From Dictyophora rubrovolvata (taxonomy: Eukaryota; Basidiomycota; Agaricomycetes; Phallales; Phallaceae), in contig CP114127.1 in the NCBI GenBank assembly GCA_029959195.1, positions 1,240,001-1,304,000 on the forward strand: 64,000 nt of DNA. The letters run 5' to 3'. Positions 60,101 through 64,000 of this stretch are shown here, in pieces. Each line of letters opens with the position of its first letter. The first letter of the stretch is position 1. The notes below the pieces were generated by a model. The model searched no databases, was not told the DNA's origin, and was given only the letters and a program-made list of their open reading frames with translations. The position numbers and the translations under genes were made by a program.

Positions 60101-61517
60101 CTGGGAATGCGAAAAAGAAGCGAGTAAGTCATTTTATTTATAAAAAATCACCAAAGGCGGGTTACGGAGTAAGAGGGGGAAAAAAGTAATGAAAAAGAAA
60201 AAAAAAGAAAGAAAACAACGTGGAGGAGGGGTTAAGAAGTCAAACCGTAGGAAAATTAAAAAAGTCATATATGAAGATGGTGGAAGAAAGGGGCGACGAG
60301 AAATGGGGGCTTACTCCGTGTAAACTGCTGAAAATCACTGTTCCCCCAAGCCAGCACCCAACGAAACCGACCAAACGAATCCATCTTGAGTGACCATAGA
60401 AAAAAGCAATCAAGGTGGGCAAGACACCGAGGAGGAGAGCAATGACTGTGCCGCCTGCAAGTCCGCACCTAATCGGAAATAATAATAATAATATTAGTGA
60501 GATTATAATAATATCAGTTTTAATCAATAGTTTGGAGAGAAAATGAGTGGAAAAATGAAGACAGGGAGAATTGCGAGTATATGCGGGCAAACAGTATCTA
60601 CGTACCACGCTCTTCTTGTTCCAACATTATGGCAGGCCGAGACCGCGAAACGTTCGAGGCTATCTTTGAGAACGCTACGGATATGATTCGCCAAGGCAGC
60701 AAATTCTTTTGGATGAGGATGGGGATGACACTCCGGACCGAAGAGTGCTCGAGAGGCGTGTTTCCATCTTTCATTAATATCGACCAGATCAGGGCGCGAA
60801 GCGGTGTTGAAATGAGGAATTGAAGCGTTGAGAGAGTGGGTGGAGGCTAATGGTTGTGGGATGAGAGTTGAAAGGGCGGAGTATGGGAGAGTGTAAGGAG
60901 ATGCTGGAGATGCTGTTGGATCGAGAAATGTCTTTTTGGCACGTGTGAAGAAGTGCGCGAGGGAGGGAGATGGGGGGATGTAGTTGATATTGGAAGCAGT
61001 AGGGACCGCGAGACCTTGAGCTTGAGCTTGGGTGGTGGTGCTGTCGCCGGCGGCAGTGGAGCCAAGACGTGTTGCTGTTGTGTCTGTAGTGGTTTTAAGA
61101 CTAGAGTTGGATTGGGACGACGACAGACGTGTTGTGGGATAATACGAAAAGCCGAATTCAGCGAGCCAGGTGGCATAGCGGGACTCGTACTCTTTGAGCC
61201 AGAGAAGAAAATAGAGATACTGCGATTTCCCTTCGACGAAGACGAGCCATTCCTCAAAGTCTTTCAGAGTCAAAGGCGGCAGATGACGTTTGTTGAGCAC
61301 ATCGTCCAGCGAGACTTTGATTAGCGGTGTTACTAGTATAAAGAAAGAGAATTGTCAGAGAACATCGAGGTGTAAAACTGGGGATTTGTTTTTGTTTCTT
61401 ACTTTTACAACTGCGTACTGAACTTGCAGCAGGCGGTGGATTGCAAATGCGGATTGGAAAAGTGAGCAGAGCATGAAGACTGAGTGAAAAGGAAGGCGTG
61501 CGCGTTGAGGACGACAT
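57143..61517 (-). CDS. RGS-domain membrane protein, Rax1-like, with very long central insertion
   Basis: Start at 61517 gives MSSSTRTPSFSLSLHALLTF; a short intron joins CK to ITPLIKVSLDDVLNKRHLPP. Then TLKDFEEWLVFVEGKSQYLY-FLLWLKEYESRY begins an RGS fold, interrupted by a Ser/Thr-rich loop and completed by RALFGPECHPHPHPKEFAAL and LKDSLERFAVSACHNVGTRR. Next come two membrane segments (CGLAGGTVIALLLGVLPTLI and LVGFVGCWLGGTVIFSSLHG) and the MIYLFGDLRQLRSFELVKPA block. After this lies a low-complexity Ser/Pro-rich stretch of over 850 residues with poly-Ser, poly-His and poly-Gly patches, before a last helix (AVYAFLSVWIWLGVIVSLPV) and the end LPVLHVR. RGS plus three membrane helices is the plan of yeast Rax1, a bud-site protein of about 435 residues. 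The insertion between helices 2 and 3 is the oddity. Four or five exons; borders near 60300-60480 approximate. Confidence 0.82.
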
Positions 61518-63486
61518 GGACGACGGGCGACGACGGCGGAGACAGTGGTGGAGATGGTGGTGGTACAAAGAAAAGGAATGCTATAAGACGAGACAGTGCG
61601 GACGAAGAGTGGAGGTAAGTAATAATGCAATAGAAGTGTCATATGCCTGTAAATTCATACTTGGGATCCAGTTGATTGCCAACGGGCGCTTAAAGCAGGT
61701 CTACTGTATTGTGATGATGTGACGCCCTTTGCGTAAATGATCGATAGCCGAGAAATATGATTGAATTAGTGTACATCGTATGTGTCCTTGGCCTGGATCT
61801 GTTAGGATTTGTTAGGGTCCGTTATTTTTTTTTTCTACTTCGATAAGTCACAAGAAGATACTGTGTATAACTTCTCAAACTTAATTTCCGTTGTTGCTAT
61901 AGCTCGGAATATAATTACATATTCAATTCAGCGAAAAAATCAGCCAGAATGGAGCAGCATTCACGTACCCGTTTCAGATTACTTTTTACCGAGGGAATAT
62001 TAGACGTGATCGCGAAACTTGGAAAACGCCGAAGGAGGAAGAGAGAGGCGGGGCTGTCAACCAGGCTCGCCGCTGGAATCATCCCACTGCCACTGCCACT
62101 GCCACAGACTATTATTGCCACTGTACCAAGAATATTTTCTCCGCTGATTGACTAACTGAGCTGCGGCCATATCTCTGTCAGCGGCGTATATGATAAACAT
62201 CACTACCCTGCACCAGTTGCACCGCTCCGGGGCCGTCAAGGGTTGTCAGCTCCGTCGAAGTCGCAGCTCGCCTACCACGAGACCACTGTTGTTCCTGTAC
62301 TACTCCAGCTAAACCCAACATGCATGAGCTTATACCCGCTGCCATTCCGCTGTTCTTCGGATAACTGGCGATACTAGCTCTTATGTAAAGGAAGTCATCT
62401 CACAACTTCTATCACAAACTTGGCTCGAACTTTTGAACTTTGAACTTTGAATTCAACTCATCGTCTCTCGATCGCATCCGCATCCCATCTTCACTTGTGG
62501 CTCTTTTAGAATCTTGCGGTAAACACGGCGCTCGTGGCATTTGCGCATGCGCTGGCAGGGACGCTCTGATAAATGATAAATAAACACTATTGTTTCCCAA
62601 ACAGGCGCACACCTGAAGGAACCGGGCGAAAATCATACGAAAAGAACGAAACTTTGCTTCCGCCAATGTCTTGTCTTGTCCTGTCTATAATTTTTTTTTC
62701 TCAAGCATTTCCGGCGCCGTCGTTGCCACGCACGACAAATCGAAATACAGTAATAGCGCCTGCATCCCTGCGCTGAAGCTGGTCATCGTGCAAATCCGGA
62801 TAGATAAACATCTTACATATCCTCATCGCAAGATGGAGAAGACCGCTCTCTGCCATTCCCGTAATGTAATTTTGATTGATCACCATACTTCTCAAAATAG
62901 GTTTGCTTCTGTTAGCAACAGATGGCGGCCAACCAGAAACCTTAATTCTTGTCAGAAATCCATCGTTTTGGAAACATATCATAGCCGTAATCACCTCCTT
63001 ATAAAAAATGAACAATTGCGCTCAGCGACCTTTTTGTTCGCCTCCCCAATACATTTTTGGGGTTTTTCAAACCATAATCACTTGAGGGAAGCGTATCAAT
63101 TCTAGGTCATGCTGGCCCCCCACCCGTTCAAAACTATTCCACCTTTTCAGAAATGGGTTGGATTCATATGGCGCTGAAACAAGACGTTGATCGTCTGATC
63201 TAAGAATCCAATATCGACATCGGCGGTTGGTTTGGAGCGACTTGGTTACACAGCACAGGCCAAATTTAGATATCCCTCAGATGAGAAATCGTCTTTCGCT
63301 TTTCAGTTCAGTTGACGCCAATTCGTACGTAACAACTTGGGACCTTTATGAGAGCTTTGCGTTTCGAAATCTCACTCCTCGAAACAGCATTCATTACTTT
63401 TTGAGAACGTAACCGCACGGTCTAAAGTTCATTACCTACATAGTCCTCGCCAAACCCAAAAACATAACCATGGCACATCTATCCAA
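61518..63486. other. 2 kb intergenic region, no gene seen
   Basis: Upstream of the RGS gene and downstream of ALO1. It has a short CCACTG tandem repeat near 62083-62106 and no frame with a recognisable product; the 144-codon plus frame at 62671-63105 lacks motif support. Confidence 0.5.
62083..62106. repeat. (CCACTG)n short tandem repeat
   Basis: About four units of CCACTG in a row in non-coding DNA. Confidence 0.85.
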
Positions 63487-64000
63487 CTACATCAAGTCTC
63501 CCCGAATTCTATAAACTTCCCAACTCTTACTCAAATCAAACCTCATTTCCCGATTCGAAACATCATCATCCTCCTCCTCCTCGATAACACCAACATCATA
63601 ATCACTCTTCCGATCTACAACGCTCCCCAAACATCTCCGAACCCACAAATTCTCCCACATACCCTGGGGATCGACTCTTCTCCTTACAGCATTAAAATCA
63701 TCCCAACGGGGATACATCCCTCGTAATTCAGCTGGTCTAAATGGCTGTTCTTTCGCCCAATGAGGTCGTCCGCCGTGAGCATGTAATATATGTGAAACTT
63801 GTGAAAAATAAGTTTTGAACGGAATAGGAAGTCTATAGGGTCTGGGAGAAAAACACTTAGCAATAAATAAATAAATAAATAAATAAAATGAACTCCGAGA
63901 TCCTTGAACGTACTTGTATTGTGCTATACCAATCCAACACGTCCTGCGTTCATATGCTGGACTGAGCCAGACATCGTCTGCTTCCGAAAATCGAATTTCA
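63487..64000 (-). CDS. ALO1: D-arabinono-1,4-lactone oxidase (C-terminal part)
   Basis: Exons complement(63487..63841, 63914..>64000) read EIRFSEADDVWLSPAYERRT-CWIGIAQYK-PYRLPIPF, then SQVSHILHAHGGRPHWAKEQ, RGMYPRWDDFNAVRRRVDPQ and GMWENLWVRRCLG. HGGRPHWAK and YPRWDxFxxVRxxVDPxGxF are hallmarks of the C-terminal half of the VAO-type aldonolactone oxidases. The enzyme makes dehydro-D-arabinono-1,4-lactone (erythroascorbate) in the mitochondrion and carries FAD bound at the N-terminal domain, which lies outside the window. After CLG the C-terminus extends about 45 residues with an acidic EEEEDDD patch, which is longer than the yeast protein. An ATAA microsatellite lies in the intron. The 5' end is cut by the window edge. 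Confidence 0.92.
   Translation of the reverse strand, partial: EIRFSEADDVWLSPAYERRTCWIGIAQYKYVQGSRSSFYLFIYLFIAKCFSPRPYRLPIPFKTYFSQVSHILHAHGGRPHWAKEQPFRPAELRGMYPRWDDFNAVRRRVDPQGMWENLWVRRCLGSVVDRKSDYDVGVIEEEEDDDVSNREMRFDLSKSWEVYRIRGDLM
63862..63887. repeat. (ATAA)n microsatellite in an ALO1 intron
   Basis: About six AATA units within the 72-base intron between the last two visible exons. Confidence 0.85.

Noticed and set aside
62671-63105. 144-codon plus-strand frame
   Set aside because: No motif, no splice-supported partner exon and no second copy; looks like chance in a 2 kb gap.
1-64000. Retroelements, CRISPR arrays, rRNA genes, transposase genes
   Set aside because: Looked for reverse-transcriptase, integrase and transposase motifs, long terminal repeats and regularly spaced repeats on both strands; none was seen.

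Overview
The window reads as a gene-rich nuclear segment of a filamentous basidiomycete, most likely a mushroom-forming agaricomycete. Almost every gene is split by many 45-70 base introns with GT...AG ends, genes lie 0.15-2 kb apart on both strands, and the protein set is typically fungal: a TLDc/OXR1 protein, a vacuolar-type alpha-mannosidase, a TEA/ATTS factor, an Iml2-like protein, a D-arabinono-1,4-lactone oxidase and a Rax1-like RGS membrane protein. The species assignment is inference. No rRNA, convincing tRNA, CRISPR array, retroelement or transposase gene was seen.

Layout. 1-11.5 kb, minus strand: a serine-rich alpha/beta-hydrolase cut by the window edge, OXR1 and AMS1 (GH38). 11.6-13.3 kb, plus strand: an arginase/deacetylase-fold (HDAC-like) gene that shares a 139-base promoter with AMS1. 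12.06-18.85 kb: a degenerate tandem duplication in which the second unit carries a 5'-truncated, decayed HDAC copy. 19.3-20.7 kb: the TEA-domain factor. 22.7-28.5 kb: a divergent pair, an Iml2/TTC39-like gene (minus) and a VIT + VWA protein (plus). 28.9-32.3 kb: two intronless paralogous membrane proteins of a family I do not recognise. 34.4-37.9 kb: a serine-rich coiled-coil protein.

38.4-52.2 kb groups a penicillin acyltransferase-like (peptidase C45) enzyme, two tandem MFS transporters and an OPT oligopeptide transporter. This could be a small peptide/amide metabolism and transport neighbourhood, but only gene order supports that. A 176-base MITE-like element lies between the two MFS genes. 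52.6-55.9 kb holds a membrane-anchored serine-rich protein with an RVRF motif of the PP1-docking type. 57.1-61.5 kb holds an RGS/transmembrane protein with a very long insertion before its last membrane segment. The window ends inside ALO1.

Three recent local duplications (HDAC, membrane orphan, MFS) in 35 kb make tandem duplication with divergence or decay the main theme. Exon borders given below were worked out by eye from reading frames and GT/AG sites and may be off by a base or an exon.
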